Assembly: GCF_023734775.1 (NCBI RefSeq)
Contig: NZ_AP025732.1
Coordinates: forward strand, 3,540,501-3,604,500
From: Nostoc cf. commune SO-36
GTDB lineage: Bacteria; Cyanobacteriota; Cyanobacteriia; Cyanobacteriales; Nostocaceae
Length of the DNA stretch: 64,000 nucleotides
Reading direction: 5' to 3'
The position numbers and the translations under genes were made by a program. Shown piece after piece: positions 28,937-38,735 of this stretch (position 1 is its first letter; the number at the start of each line of letters is the position of its first letter). The notes beneath the pieces were generated by a model. It was not told where the DNA came from. It was given only the letters and a program-made list of their open reading frames with translations, and did not search any database.

Positions 28937-29290
28937 TCATACATGAATCGTCCCATGACGATCGCGCACAAGTTCCCATTCTCCATGACGATATCGTTGC
29001 CCGTGATAATTTATAGAGCGATAGCGTCGTCTATAGTAATGTCGTCTATTGCGCTGGCGTTGATAATAATATCTTCCAGTCCGTTGCCGTCTATGATAAC
29101 GTCTTCGAGTCCGTCGGTGAGCTAACAAAAGCTCTTCACTTTGCTCTTTGACTAATTTCGTCTCTCCGTCAATACTCTGTTCATTGAAAACATGATTTAG
29201 AGTATTATCCTTAGCTTCAGCCAAAGCAGGCGGATAGATGAAGGCTAATAACAGCAACACAATTGAGGATAGCTTTTGGAAACGATTCAC
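28937..29290 (-). CDS. Secreted Arg/Tyr-rich small protein
   Basis: The 117-residue product has a Sec signal peptide (SIVLLLLAFIYPPALAEA) and a mature part whose central ~45 residues are almost only Arg, Tyr, His and Gln (RRYRSINYHGQRYRHG region). No known domain is visible. The high positive charge suggests binding to envelope polysaccharide or nucleic acid, which is an inference. The repetitive composition comes from CGT/CGC/TAT codon runs. Confidence 0.55.
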   Translation of the reverse strand: MNRFQKLSSIVLLLLAFIYPPALAEAKDNTLNHVFNEQSIDGETKLVKEQSEELLLAHRRTRRRYHRRQRTGRYYYQRQRNRRHYYRRRYRSINYHGQRYRHGEWELVRDRHGTIHV

Positions 29291-29462
29291 GTCTTTGCTT
29301 TTCCTAGACTATTGTTAATGTTTTTATTTAATACTTAAATTGAGTAATTATATAGTTCATAATTCACAAAGGTGATTAAGGAAAAAGTAATAAAAGAACT
29401 TATATTAAATGTGAAAAAGTTCAAAGTTGGCAACTTTAGGAAGAGCAGTAATTGTTGAAGAA

Positions 29463-29569
29463 GAATTCAGAAGTCAGAATTCAGGAGTCAGAATCAAGAC
29501 GCTCCTGCGTCGCTAACGCTGCGCTATCAGTCAGGGATTCAGACCCGCGACTGATTGAAGACCACCAAA
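29463..29569. repeat. Left half of a palindromic host repeat split by the ISKra4-like element
   Basis: The outer arm GAATTCAGAAGTCAGAATTC and the inner arm CCACCAAA (29562-29569) are mirrored on the other side of the insertion (TTTGGTGG 30758-30765; GAATTC/TGACTCCTGA repeats 30870-30900). Confidence 0.6.
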
Positions 29570-29577
29570 CTTTCAAT

Positions 29578-30750
29578 GGGAGCATCCAGTTTTGGCAGAA
29601 ATACTCAAATAGCCAGTAAACCATTGAGATAAGCACAACGAACTGAGAGGATTTGATTAACACTATCAACATTCCATTGTGCGCCAGAAATTTTCATCCT
29701 AGCTCCAATCTGTTTAATAGCAGACTCGACTGCACCAGAACCAATAGAACAAAGTTGTTCAGCCTGGTAATAGCTGTAGTTGACAATGCGAGAAGCGATG
29801 TTTTTCAAGATAAGCGATGAAGTTCTTAACTTGTTTGCCTCGACGATTATGAAATAAAGCTTTAGTTTCTTCGACTTGACCTTGCCACAAAAGAGTTTCA
29901 GCAACTTTAAGCCGCTTTAAAGAACCGCCAATTTTGTAGAGATTTTCTTTGAGGTGATACCAATCCAATATTTCCCAACGCTGAAAATGCTCTGTTTTAC
30001 CAAACTCTTTGACTAAATTCCACACGCCATCATGACCATCCCCCAAGCATACTAATGGGTTAACCAGACGCTGGCTATTGACATAATCAACTAATGATTG
30101 GTTGTCATCAAAAAACGCACTATAGTAAATTCCTTGTAGTCTTACGGTTTTATAGTCTCGCCAGTGACACCCGGCTTTCGGTTTACCCCGGAGTCGGACT
30201 TTTCCCCCATCTACACTGACTTCTGAAACTGCTTGTTTTGCAAGTGGTAATTCAAAATCTTGTGACAGTACTAATTTTTGTTGCGTTGAGTGACCCACTT
30301 TCACTCCTGTCAATGCCTCAACTTCAATTTCTGCTTTTTGGTATGATTCGTTAGCTGACAGCCTCAAACAACACTTTTGAAGTAATGGGCTTAACCGACT
30401 TCTGGGCTTCAAACCCAGTTTCTGTAACTGTTTGGCTTTAAGAGTCAGTTCCCCCACCAAGCTTTTAATTTTCCTGGTTTTACCTACTTTTGTTCCAGTT
30501 TTTTGTTCGATAAAAAAAGGGCTATTTCTGGGCTAACTAGTTCTAATATTTGACTGCGAACTGTTTTTTCTATGCCTTCCAGGTCTGTTAGCTTACTTTT
30601 GTCTGCTTCTTCATACAACAATGTTGCCACTTCTTGTAAGCACGCTTTGAGCCGTTCTTGTTTATCCTGGTTCATGATTCCTGGTTCACGCTTCTTTCTG
30701 TCTGTTATTTTCTCCTAAAATCTGTATATCTTCCAAAAGTGGATGCTCCC
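29578..30750 (-). mobile_element. ISKra4-like insertion sequence with 8-bp target duplication
   Basis: The element is ~1.17 kb. Left end GGGAGCATCCAGTTTTGG (29578) and the inverted right end GGGAGCATCCACTTTTGG (ending 30750) differ by one base over 18. The flanks are exact CTTTCAAT copies at 29570-29577 and 30751-30758. It contains a frameshifted transposase on the minus strand. Confidence 0.85.
29605..30675 (-). pseudogene. ISKra4-family transposase, frameshifted
   Basis: Three overlapping frames cover one transposase: an N-terminal helical part from ATG 30675 (MNQDKQERLKACLQEVATLL), a DDE catalytic centre (VSVDGGKVRLRGKP and CLGDGHDGVWNL, then ILDWYHLKENLY), and a C-terminal part with GSGAVESAIKQIGARMK. 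The first switch, near 30512 in a T-run, could be programmed frameshifting known in this family. The second, near 29820, is probably a real or sequencing indel. The E of the triad lies in the third piece (GAVES). Confidence 0.8.
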
Positions 30751-30757
30751 CTTTCAA

Positions 30758-30988
30758 TTTGGTGGGGGTGCAAAAACGCCGATTATTCAGACGCTCGTTC
30801 GCCTTTGGCGTCTCCCCTTGGGAGAAGACTCGCTACCGCTACGCTATCCACCAGTCGTACAGAATTTATTCTGAATTCTGACTCCTGACTCCTGAATTCT
30901 GTTCGATAAAAAACACTTATTTCTATCAAATGAAGGCGTTTGAGAAACAAAATCCAACATTATTAAGGCTTTGTTTACCTACTTATTG
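30758..30988. repeat. Right half of the split palindromic host repeat
   Basis: TTTGGTGG (30758-30765) mirrors 29562-29569. It is followed by a GCGTCTCC...GCTACCGCTACGC short dispersed repeat and GAATTCTGACTCCTGACTCC at 30873-30892. No gene. Confidence 0.6.
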
Positions 30989-31477
30989 TTATTGGCAATT
31001 AGTAATAGGAGCAGCCAACACCTTGCGGTAAACAATCTTGTCATCGCCTGCTTTGTAGTAGTCGCGGATTCTCGCTTCCTCGTCGTAACCGCACTTGCGG
31101 TAAAACGCTCGTGTACCCTCAAAGCTCGTAAGTCCCGACGTTTCCACCAACAGCACACGCTCACCACGCGCCGTCAATGCTTGCTCAACGTAGCGCAGCA
31201 ATGCTGTACCACGTCCTTGTCCCTGGCGGTCGGGTCGGATGGCAATTAAGTATAGATACCAAGTTCCATCGGTCATTGGAGCTGGTGCATAGTACGCGAC
31301 TCCTACCGTCCCGTCATCGTCATCGGTAATCCAGAAGTGATCTCGCCCGATGTTACCGCCAAAATAATCTGACAGAACTTCGCCCAGTTCTTCAAGCTCT
31401 TTGGGCGCAAACAAACCGGTCGCGTCGGCTAAAGCTATCAGCGCGTCTGTGTCATCGGGCGTTATCGGTCGAATCAT
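30989..31477 (-). CDS. GNAT family N-acetyltransferase
   Basis: The product has ~162 residues. The acetyl-CoA site R-x-x-G-x-G appears in RPDRQGQGRGTALLRYVEQA, followed by ETSGLTSFEGTRAFYRKCGY, the typical GNAT C-terminal strand-helix. ATG 31477 is preferred to 31507 because GGAG lies 6 nt before it. Substrate unknown. It has higher G+C than its surroundings. Confidence 0.85.
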   Translation of the reverse strand: MIRPITPDDTDALIALADATGLFAPKELEELGEVLSDYFGGNIGRDHFWITDDDDGTVGVAYYAPAPMTDGTWYLYLIAIRPDRQGQGRGTALLRYVEQALTARGERVLLVETSGLTSFEGTRAFYRKCGYDEEARIRDYYKAGDDKIVYRKVLAAPITNCQ

Positions 31478-31811
31478 TGTAAACTCCAGCAGTAGTGATT
31501 CTGGCACGAGGCAACCTAATGATTATCGTACAGCGTTGACACTTGATAATCTCTGCGATCGCTTTTAGCATTGCGCGATCGCATATATTCCAATACGCTT
31601 GATTTATCGTGTCTCTCTACAATCAGGGTTATGGATGGGGTAGTACTGGGGATTGCCTTGCGGTTAGTTTTAAATTTTGTAATGCCAACTTAAAGATTAT
31701 TCGTTTTTTGCGTAAAGTACCAAACTTGAGGTGAATAGTATTATATAACTGTATTTACTATGAATAAACTGGAGACTGCATTAAAAGTCTCCTATATAAT
31801 TTACTCCTATC

Positions 31812-31844
31812 AAAACTGCTCTGACTTTCGTCTAGAGCAGTTTT
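31812..31844. terminator. Bidirectional hairpin terminator
   Basis: Perfect 11-bp stem AAAACTGCTCT (31812-31822) with AGAGCAGTTTT (31834-31844) and an 11-nt loop. The A/T ends allow termination both ways. It lies 50 bp past the 3' end of the minus-strand gene at 31894. Confidence 0.75.
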
Positions 31845-31893
31845 ATATTGTACGTTAGAAGCCAGATGTTGAACTGCGCCCAATGGTCAGGGA

Positions 31894-32291
31894 CTAAGCA
31901 GTTTTACTACTTTCATCTGAGGCTTGGTCTGCAACATTTTTCAAGCGGCTTGACCTGATTTTGCGGATGCGATCGCTACTACGAACACCACCCGCCATCT
32001 CATATTCGCGGCTGTCTTTGCCGTATTTGATCGCAACTACCATCAGCATTTTCTCAGAAAGCTGACTTAAGTGTTTTTCCATCTCTTCAATTTCAGTTCT
32101 AGAAGAGTCAACCACAGAGAGAGCAGTATTATAAACATCAATTTTACTACGTAACTGTTCGATTGACTCAATTAGTTTTTCCAGACTATAGTTTTCATCA
32201 AATTTGATATTTGGAACAATAGATTTTAGCCCCGGCGGATCTTTAACTGAGCTTTTTCTAAAATACGGGATGTGCGTTTTTTACGAGACAT
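31894..32291 (-). CDS. Conserved Nostocaceae-type hypothetical protein (frameshifted)
   Basis: Starting at ATG 32291 (AGGAG upstream), SRKKRTSRILEKAQLK is read, then a missing base near 32240 moves translation to the frame giving GLKSIVPNIKFDENYSLEKL and the C-terminal part. The ~132-residue product has a helical central region (IEQLRSKIDVYNTALSVVDS), a motif KYGKDSREYEMAGG and a basic DRIRKIRSSRLK tail. No named domain. Its mixture of coiled coil and basic tail suggests nucleic-acid contact, unproven. Confidence 0.55.
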
Positions 32292-33164
32292 AAAATTACT
32301 CCTTTAGGATGCTACTGAAGCTAGCTTGCCTCAATTAAACTGCACTTCGGTTCAGCAAAACTCGCAATTTTTTGTAATAAATTTTTTCGAGCTATAGCAA
32401 GTAAATTCTCGGAATTTTAATTACTAAATGTTGGTATTTCTAGAGATAATTGTCTAAACTTTATCAAAACTTTTAAGAGAAACTGCTCCTTTAAGTTGTG
32501 AGACTGCTCCTGTAAGTTGTGAAACTGCTCCCATAAGTTGTGAAACCGCTCCCATAAGTTGTGAGACTGCTCCTGTAAGTTGTGAAACTGCTCCCGTAAA
32601 GTTGTGAAAGACCGCTCCCGTAAGTTGTGAAACCGCTCCCGTAAGTTGTGAAACCGCTCCCATAAGTTGTGAGACTGCTCCCGTAAGTTGCGAAGCTGCT
32701 CCCGTAAGTTGTGAGACTGCTTCAGTTTGTTGGGGAGTAAGTAAACAAAAGCAAGCTACGCAAAGCCTCTGTCTGCGATATGCTGCGCGTATCCCTCCGG
32801 AGAAGCAAGCTCGCAGGGAACGTAGAGAAGCGGCTTTTGCTTGTTGATGGAGAGCAAGTAAATACTGTGATTACCGTTTAGTTAACTATCTTAACTGTCT
32901 TAACTGTTTCAAAAATTTGCTTAACTGTCTTAACTATCCTTGCATCTTTTGATGGCGAGTGCTAGATAATACAAACGTGGTTTTCAACAAAACTGTAAAT
33001 CTTGAGTTATACCAATTCTCTATGAAGCTGCATATTATTTTTGAACCTTCCCAACCTCCCCGCAAGTTCGGGAAAGTGTTTGCAGGCGGTGATGATTTTT
33101 TCTAAGCATCTTTTATAAAGAATTAGTTTATTTAATCAATACATATATCTAAAAGGGCAAAAAA
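32292..33164. other. Non-coding accessory region with minisatellite and dispersed repeats
   Basis: The 873-bp gap holds the 21-bp minisatellite (32466-32735), a CAAAAGCAAGCTACGC/GCGGCTTTTGCTTG inverted pair at about 32747-32843, and CTTAACTGT 9-mers at 32882-32940. No protein gene is supported. Confidence 0.6.
32466..32735. repeat. 21-bp minisatellite (GCTCCCRTAAGTTGTGARAC)n
   Basis: About a dozen tandem copies of a 21-bp unit occur with point differences. On the minus strand they read as a heptapeptide repeat GAVSQL(T/M), but there is no convincing start or promoter context and one copy has an expanded length. It is a direct tandem array without unique spacers, so not CRISPR. Confidence 0.8.
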
Positions 33165-33827
33165 ATGGATCTTGATAATCTATCTCAAATTTCCAAACGA
33201 GATTTGGAAATCATTCAACTACATCAGTTTCAAACAACCCATTCTACTGTTTGCAATGTCACTGCAATTGCTTATGCCTTTACCGCATTGGGATATCTGA
33301 CGACTGTTGATGAGATTTTCTATGCTACCCAACTGCCGATCGCATCGGTTTTAGATGATGGCATGACGTTAGCAGAAACTTACGATACCTGTCGAACTTA
33401 CATTGAAAAAAAAGAAATACCTTTGTCTATTCGGGTAGAGCATTTTGATAAACCGAGTATGACGCTCGAAGCATTCACCCGTGAAGTTGAAACCGCAGTT
33501 TGTGACGAAACTGATGTCCACATTCTTAACTTCAATACCCGTATTGCTCATGAAAATCCAAGTTTAGAAGGTGGTCACTTCTCCTTATTGGCAGACTATG
33601 ATCCGAAAACTCAAGAAATAACCATTGCAGATACAAATCCTAAACGGTATACCCGGTTTTGGAAATGTCCAATTCAACGTATATATGCCGCTTGCGTAGA
33701 TAAAGATTCCTCATCAAATCGCTCTCGTGGCATGATCGTGCTTCGCAGACTGGAAAAAGCCAATCTAAAAGGTAACGGAGTGGTTCATCCATCAGAAATT
33801 GCCTTGAACGCTCTCCATTCTGAATAA
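33165..33827 (+). CDS. Phytochelatin-synthase-like (papain-fold) cysteine peptidase
   Basis: The 220-residue product resembles the catalytic domain of phytochelatin synthase and related papain-fold enzymes. A Cys sits in TTHSTVCNVTAIAYAFTALG (~residue 29), a His in LEGGHFSLLADYD (~138), and an Asp in TIADTNPKRYTRFW (~155), the Cys-His-Asp order of the family. The C-terminal SRGMIVLRRLE also fits. Bacterial members cleave glutathione to gamma-Glu-Cys; whether this one does is unproven. It is located 640 bp upstream of the CHAT gene on the same strand. Confidence 0.6.
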   Translation: MDLDNLSQISKRDLEIIQLHQFQTTHSTVCNVTAIAYAFTALGYLTTVDEIFYATQLPIASVLDDGMTLAETYDTCRTYIEKKEIPLSIRVEHFDKPSMTLEAFTREVETAVCDETDVHILNFNTRIAHENPSLEGGHFSLLADYDPKTQEITIADTNPKRYTRFWKCPIQRIYAACVDKDSSSNRSRGMIVLRRLEKANLKGNGVVHPSEIALNALHSE

Positions 33828-34463
33828 TTAGTTAGTATCACAGCAAACCATTTTTAAAATAACTTCTGAAAGATAACTAACAAATGTTGATGATGAATAT
33901 AGCGGTTCTTGAATAGAAGCAATACAGTTTGACCTCTTTCCAAACCTCTCTCCTAAAAGGAGAGAGGCTTTGAATCTTACTCTCCTTCTCTTATAGGGAA
34001 AGGGCTGAGGTTAGGTCTGTATTGCACTCAACTCATAACCGCTATATGACTGCGTAGGCACTTTTGTAAGCGATGCCTACGGCGATAAACTATGCAGTTT
34101 ATGAGAGATAGTTAATAGGGTGTTGTAGAAGTGCGATCGCAGATTAGGCAAATCCAATTTCTGCGCCGCACCCCACAAGCGTGAAATACAACAAATTTTG
34201 CAGTGCAAGCATCGAAAAGATGTTTATAGAAAAAGTTAGTTTAGATACAATATCGTTCAGTTAAACCAAAAAGCCTCATGTAGAGACGCGATTTATTGCA
34301 TCTGATTAGACCAATTATTTACACCAATAATTCTTAATTGAATCATATTGAGTTTAAATATGCTCAACGGAAATGCGATCGCCTAGCATTTTTACGAAAT
34401 TTCCCCTAAAAAGCTTGTATTCTCTCAAGTAAGCTTCCACACACAAATCCCAAACGGTTGGCT
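33828..34463. other. Intergenic region with inverted repeats
   Basis: The gap contains a CCTCTCTCCTAAAAGGAGAGAGG palindrome near 33942-33966 plus a second related stem to ~34015, and a GCGTAGGCA...TGCCTAC hairpin near 34053-34082. No coding frame is seen; the CHAT gene promoter presumably lies in the last 200 bp. Confidence 0.55.
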
Positions 34464-37400
34464 ATGGAATTAAATCTGCGGTTCCCAGAGAATAACCAGG
34501 TCATTGTAAAATTTGACGAGCAAGAAACCGATAGGCTAGCCTTTGCCTCACCATTGAGTGCAGCAGACAGAGAAGAGATTTGCTGGTACTTAGAAACTTA
34601 TGCGGCTCATTACACTATGGATGTAGATGATCAACGGGCAGAAAGGATGGCAGAAAAATTGCAGCAATGGGGCGAAGATTTATTTAATGCAGTTTTTCAA
34701 GATCGGGCTGCTCAACGGCTGTTTAATGATTTTCAAGAGCAAAATCAACCAGGACGCTTATTAACAATTAGCGCTAGTCATCCAGCAATTTTATCGCTGC
34801 CTTGGGAATTGTTACGCGACCCACAAGGGACTTATTTGTTTCTTGAAAATCCCCGCATTTCTATTCGTCGCCGCTTGGCAGGTGCAGGGGGTGGCCGCAG
34901 ACCGTTTAAAGTGCAAGTCAAGGATCGTTTGCGGTTATTGTTTGTGGTCAGTCGCCCTAGTGATGCGGGATTTATTGACCCCCGTAGTGAAGCAATGGCT
35001 GTGTTGGACGCGATTCAAGAAGCAGCTAGTGGACGAGTTGAGGTAGAGTTTTTGCGTCCAGCAACCTTAGATAACTTAGTAGAACGGTTAGAAGACTCGC
35101 GCAAACCCCCTGTTGATATTGTGCATTTTGATGGTCATGGGGTATTTGATCTTGATGGGCGTTTCCAAGAACAAGCTAAACATAGCGACCCGGTGGGAGT
35201 AACTAAAGGCGGGAATGGGAACGGCGGCAATATAGGTTATTTGTTATTTGAGGATAAAGAAGGGAAAAAAGCCCTGATTACTGCCGAAACCTTGGGTGAT
35301 ATGCTAAATCGGCAAAAGGTAGGGTTAATTGTCCTGTCTGCCTGTCAGTCGGCGGCGATGGGTGGTGAAGATGGAGAGGATGCAATGGGTTGTGTTGCCG
35401 CTAGGTTAACCCATGCGGGCATTCCCACAGTTTTGGCAATGACTCATTCGATATTAGTGACAACCGCCCATCAACTGTTTGCTAAATTTTATCAGGGTTT
35501 GGTGTCTGGTGCAGGTATGGGTGAAGCATTAGATAATGCGCGGCGAGACTTGTATCTCAACCAGAAACGGGGAGAACGACAACGGGGTGAGGAACGGGTG
35601 CAGTTAAAATTGCAAGATTGGTTTTTACCTGCCTTGTATCAAGCGGCTGGCGATACGCCGTTATTACAACAAGACTTTACAGGCAGCAACCAAGAAAGCG
35701 GCGAGGAGTCAAAATGGGGAAACTTGCCGGATTTACAAGAAGCTGGATTTTTTGGTCGTAGCCGAGAATTGTGGCAGATAGAACGGTGGTTTGTGCAGGG
35801 AACGCGCCGCCTCACAGTGTCGGGTTTTGGTGGACAAGGGAAAACCTATCTTGTCCAGGAAGCAGGACGCTGGTTACACCGCACGGGGATGTTTGAGAAA
35901 GTCTGTTTTGTTGATTATGCTGCTTTTCAGGGTGTGGATGCTGTAGGCTGGGCAGTTAGCACCTTGGCGACAGTATTAGAGCAGAGTTTAATTGATGCAA
36001 AGGCGGCAACTCAGGCGTTGCGTAACCAAGCCACATTGCTAATTTTAGATAACTTAGAAACTTTGCCCCCAGAACCTTTACGGGAACTGTTAACCGTAGC
36101 AAAAGAGTGGTCTGAAACTGAAAAATGTCGGGTGCTACTCACCACTCGCACACCAGATTTTCACCATCCTGATTATCTTACAGAAGGCAGCCGCAAACAT
36201 ATCTCCTTACCTTTGCGAGGTTTGGGAGAAGAAGATGCACTCGCGTATTTCCAGAGTTTGATTAAACTGCCGCCAGCACCCACATTTGAACCACCTAAAC
36301 GCGAAGTGTTGTTGAAATTATTTAAACTGGTAGATTTTCATCCCCTGTCGATTGGTTTGTTGGCGAGAGAGTTGAAAACCCGCCGTCCGGCAGAATTGGG
36401 ACAACGCCTAGAAGCGTTGATTGCCCAAACACCAGATAATCCCCTATTGGCATCATTGAATTTATCTTTAGAACGGTTGGATGCTGAAGCAATGCAGTTG
36501 TTGCCTCGTTTAGGCGTGTTTCAGGGCGGGGCGTTAGAACTTAACTTGCTGAAAATCACAGAAATTTCTAAGTCACAGTGGCAAACTTTGCGCCCAGCAT
36601 TAGAAGCCACTGGGTTAATTCAAGTTGATGAGCGTTTTGTCAAATTTCACCCCACCTTAGCCCCTGCCTTGTGGCCGCGTTTATCTCCAGAAGCACAGAC
36701 AGAACTGCTTGCCCGTTATCAAGAGTGTTATTATCAACTTTCTCAGGTTTTGTATTTTGAAGATAGCAAAGACCCTCATTTTGCCCGTGTCATTGCCCAA
36801 CGGGAATTACCAAATTTACTTTATGCAGTTGATGGCGCGTTGAATGCAGGTGCAGAATCGGCAGTAGACTTTGTTGAGCGGGTAAACTTGTTTCTCGGCT
36901 ACTTTGGACTTAACCGCGATCGCACTAGACTAAATCAACGGATTGCTGAGTTGACTGGGGAAGTAGGTTCCGATACATGGTATCTCAGCCGTAAAAGTTC
37001 AGGTGAGCAATTATTCAATGCTAGTCGCTATCAAGAAGCAGCGCAGGTGTTTAGTGAGATACTGGCAGAGTTGGGTGAGCAACCAAGTTATAAGCGCTGT
37101 TTTACTTTGGATATGCTAGGGCGGTGCTTTCAAGAGCAAAGACAAACAGTACAAGCAGCACAAATCTACCGCCAGGGGTTGGCAGTGGCGCAGCAGTTGG
37201 AACAGTCTGATGGTGTAAAGCAACTGATGAGAACGTTGCAGACTGAATTGGCAGATGCGCTGAGGGATATGGGAGATTATGATGAGGCACGCATTGCTTA
37301 TGAAGCAGGATTAGCTATTAACAAAGAAGTTGGAAACCCTAGTGGGGCTGCGGTATCAAATTTTCAACTCGGCACACTAGCCATGCGACAAGGAAGCCTC

Positions 37401-38216
37401 CCAGAAGCAGAACAGCGTTACCGAGAAGTACTAGCTACTTTCCAGCAACTCAACGAACCAGTAAAAGAAGCCGCAGCTTGGCATCAACTGGGTATAGTGT
37501 ATGAAGAAGCCAAGCAGTGGAACGCTGCGGAAGATGCCTACCGAAAATCAGCACAAATTAACGAATCTCTAGGAAATCTGGCAGATGCAGCAACTAATTG
37601 GGGTCAATTAGGCAACCTCAATACATTTGTTGGCAAACTGGAAGAGGCAGAGGCTTGGTTTCGCAAGGCTTTAGAGCAATATCAAAAATTAAAAAATCAA
37701 ACAAGTGCATCTCAAATATTAAGTAACCTCGCTTACATACTACAAAATCAACCCCACCGCCTCAGCGAAGCCCGACAATTGGCAGAAGAAGCATTAACTA
37801 TCAGAAAAACCTTAGACCCGGCTGCGGCTGAGATTTGGAAAATTTATGACATCTTGGCAGATATTGCCGACAAGCAGGGCGACAGCACCGAAGCTAAAGA
37901 ATATCGTCGCCAAGCAAGGCAAGCAAAAGCGGCGTTTGCGGGGACGCAGTATGAGTTGCGGAAATATGAGCCGTTGATTGCAGGGGCGGTAGATGCTGTG
38001 GATAATGCAGAAATCAGGGAACAGCTAGAAGTTGAGATGGAAAATTTTTCAGAAGTTTGGCAAAATCTCGTTGCTGCCATCCGTCGCATATTAGCCGGCG
38101 AGCGAGATGAGAATATGCTGTGCGAGCCGTTAGATTTGGAAGAGTCTATGATTATCTACGCTATCCTGCGGGGTATTGCTGACCCGCAATCCCTTGCAGC
38201 GTTATTGGCAGAGTGA
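34464..38216 (+). CDS. CHAT-STAND-TPR protein (caspase-like protease with NTPase switch)
   Basis: The ~1250-residue protein has an N-terminal CHAT peptidase domain with the His of VHFDGHGVFD (~223) and the Cys of IVLSACQSAAMGG (~296). A STAND/NB-ARC-like NTPase follows (GFFGRSREL entry motif, P-loop SGFGGQGKTYL ~454-464, Walker B LLILDNLE, RVLLTTRTP). At least six TPRs run from ~860 to 1170, and a short acidic C-terminal helix module ends in GIADPQSLAALLAE. In the known pattern of such proteins, ligand sensed by the TPRs triggers NTP-driven assembly and activates the protease, often for antiviral defence or cell death. That role is inferred. The ATG at 34464 is preferred to the TTG at 34458. 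Confidence 0.88.
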   Translation: MELNLRFPENNQVIVKFDEQETDRLAFASPLSAADREEICWYLETYAAHYTMDVDDQRAERMAEKLQQWGEDLFNAVFQDRAAQRLFNDFQEQNQPGRLLTISASHPAILSLPWELLRDPQGTYLFLENPRISIRRRLAGAGGGRRPFKVQVKDRLRLLFVVSRPSDAGFIDPRSEAMAVLDAIQEAASGRVEVEFLRPATLDNLVERLEDSRKPPVDIVHFDGHGVFDLDGRFQEQAKHSDPVGVTKGGNGNGGNIGYLLFEDKEGKKALITAETLGDMLNRQKVGLIVLSACQSAAMGGEDGEDAMGCVAARLTHAGIPTVLAMTHSILVTTAHQLFAKFYQGLVSGAGMGEALDNARRDLYLNQKRGERQRGEERVQLKLQDWFLPALYQAAGDTPLLQQDFTGSNQESGEESKWGNLPDLQEAGFFGRSRELWQIERWFVQGTRRLTVSGFGGQGKTYLVQEAGRWLHRTGMFEKVCFVDYAAFQGVDAVGWAVSTLATVLEQSLIDAKAATQALRNQATLLILDNLETLPPEPLRELLTVAKEWSETEKCRVLLTTRTPDFHHPDYLTEGSRKHISLPLRGLGEEDALAYFQSLIKLPPAPTFEPPKREVLLKLFKLVDFHPLSIGLLARELKTRRPAELGQRLEALIAQTPDNPLLASLNLSLERLDAEAMQLLPRLGVFQGGALELNLLKITEISKSQWQTLRPALEATGLIQVDERFVKFHPTLAPALWPRLSPEAQTELLARYQECYYQLSQVLYFEDSKDPHFARVIAQRELPNLLYAVDGALNAGAESAVDFVERVNLFLGYFGLNRDRTRLNQRIAELTGEVGSDTWYLSRKSSGEQLFNASRYQEAAQVFSEILAELGEQPSYKRCFTLDMLGRCFQEQRQTVQAAQIYRQGLAVAQQLEQSDGVKQLMRTLQTELADALRDMGDYDEARIAYEAGLAINKEVGNPSGAAVSNFQLGTLAMRQGSLPEAEQRYREVLATFQQLNEPVKEAAAWHQLGIVYEEAKQWNAAEDAYRKSAQINESLGNLADAATNWGQLGNLNTFVGKLEEAEAWFRKALEQYQKLKNQTSASQILSNLAYILQNQPHRLSEARQLAEEALTIRKTLDPAAAEIWKIYDILADIADKQGDSTEAKEYRRQARQAKAAFAGTQYELRKYEPLIAGAVDAVDNAEIREQLEVEMENFSEVWQNLVAAIRRILAGERDENMLCEPLDLEESMIIYAILRGIADPQSLAALLAE

Positions 38217-38387
38217 TAATACCAATTCAAAATTCAAAATTAAGAAAGTGATTCTCAGTTGGATGCAAGACAAAATTATATCGTCGCCTGTAGGGGCATC
38301 GGCACTGCCGTGCCCTTAAGAGTGCGTGGACTCAACCGATAACCGCTATAATTTTTGCGACACATCAATTATTCTAGAGGGCAAGAG

Positions 38388-38609
38388 GGCAAGGCATTGC
38401 CCATTGGTGTCAACTTAAGTAAAAACGCTTATCCCACAGGCGTTTTACCCCACCCCTTAATCCCCTCCCCGTGAACGGGGAGGGGAGGTTTTGTCGCTAG
38501 ACAAAAGCGGGGTGGGGTTCCGATGACTTAATTGGTAATTGAGTAGGCTTGATATAACGTCATTGCCAGGGTTTCGCGTTAAGTTGACACCAATGGGCAT
38601 TGCCTTGCC
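38388..38609. mobile_element. MITE-like element with 31-bp inverted ends
   Basis: Ends 38388-38418 and 38579-38609 are inverted repeats identical at 30 of 31 positions (CCCATTGGTGTCAACTTAA core). The 222-bp interior has a nested CCCCTCCCCGTGAACGGGGA palindrome and no ORF. No target duplication is obvious. Confidence 0.65.
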
Positions 38610-38735
38610 CCTACAATCATGTCGCATTCTTTTTTCAAATTAGTATAAGATGCGTTAGCCTACGGCATAACACACCCTACTGGACTCTTAAAACTTTTAC
38701 TCTTTGCGCCTTTGCGTCTTTGCGTGATGCAAAAT

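Noticed and set aside
32466..32735. CRISPR array
   Set aside because: Units are contiguous 21-bp tandem copies without unique spacers, and no cas genes are nearby.
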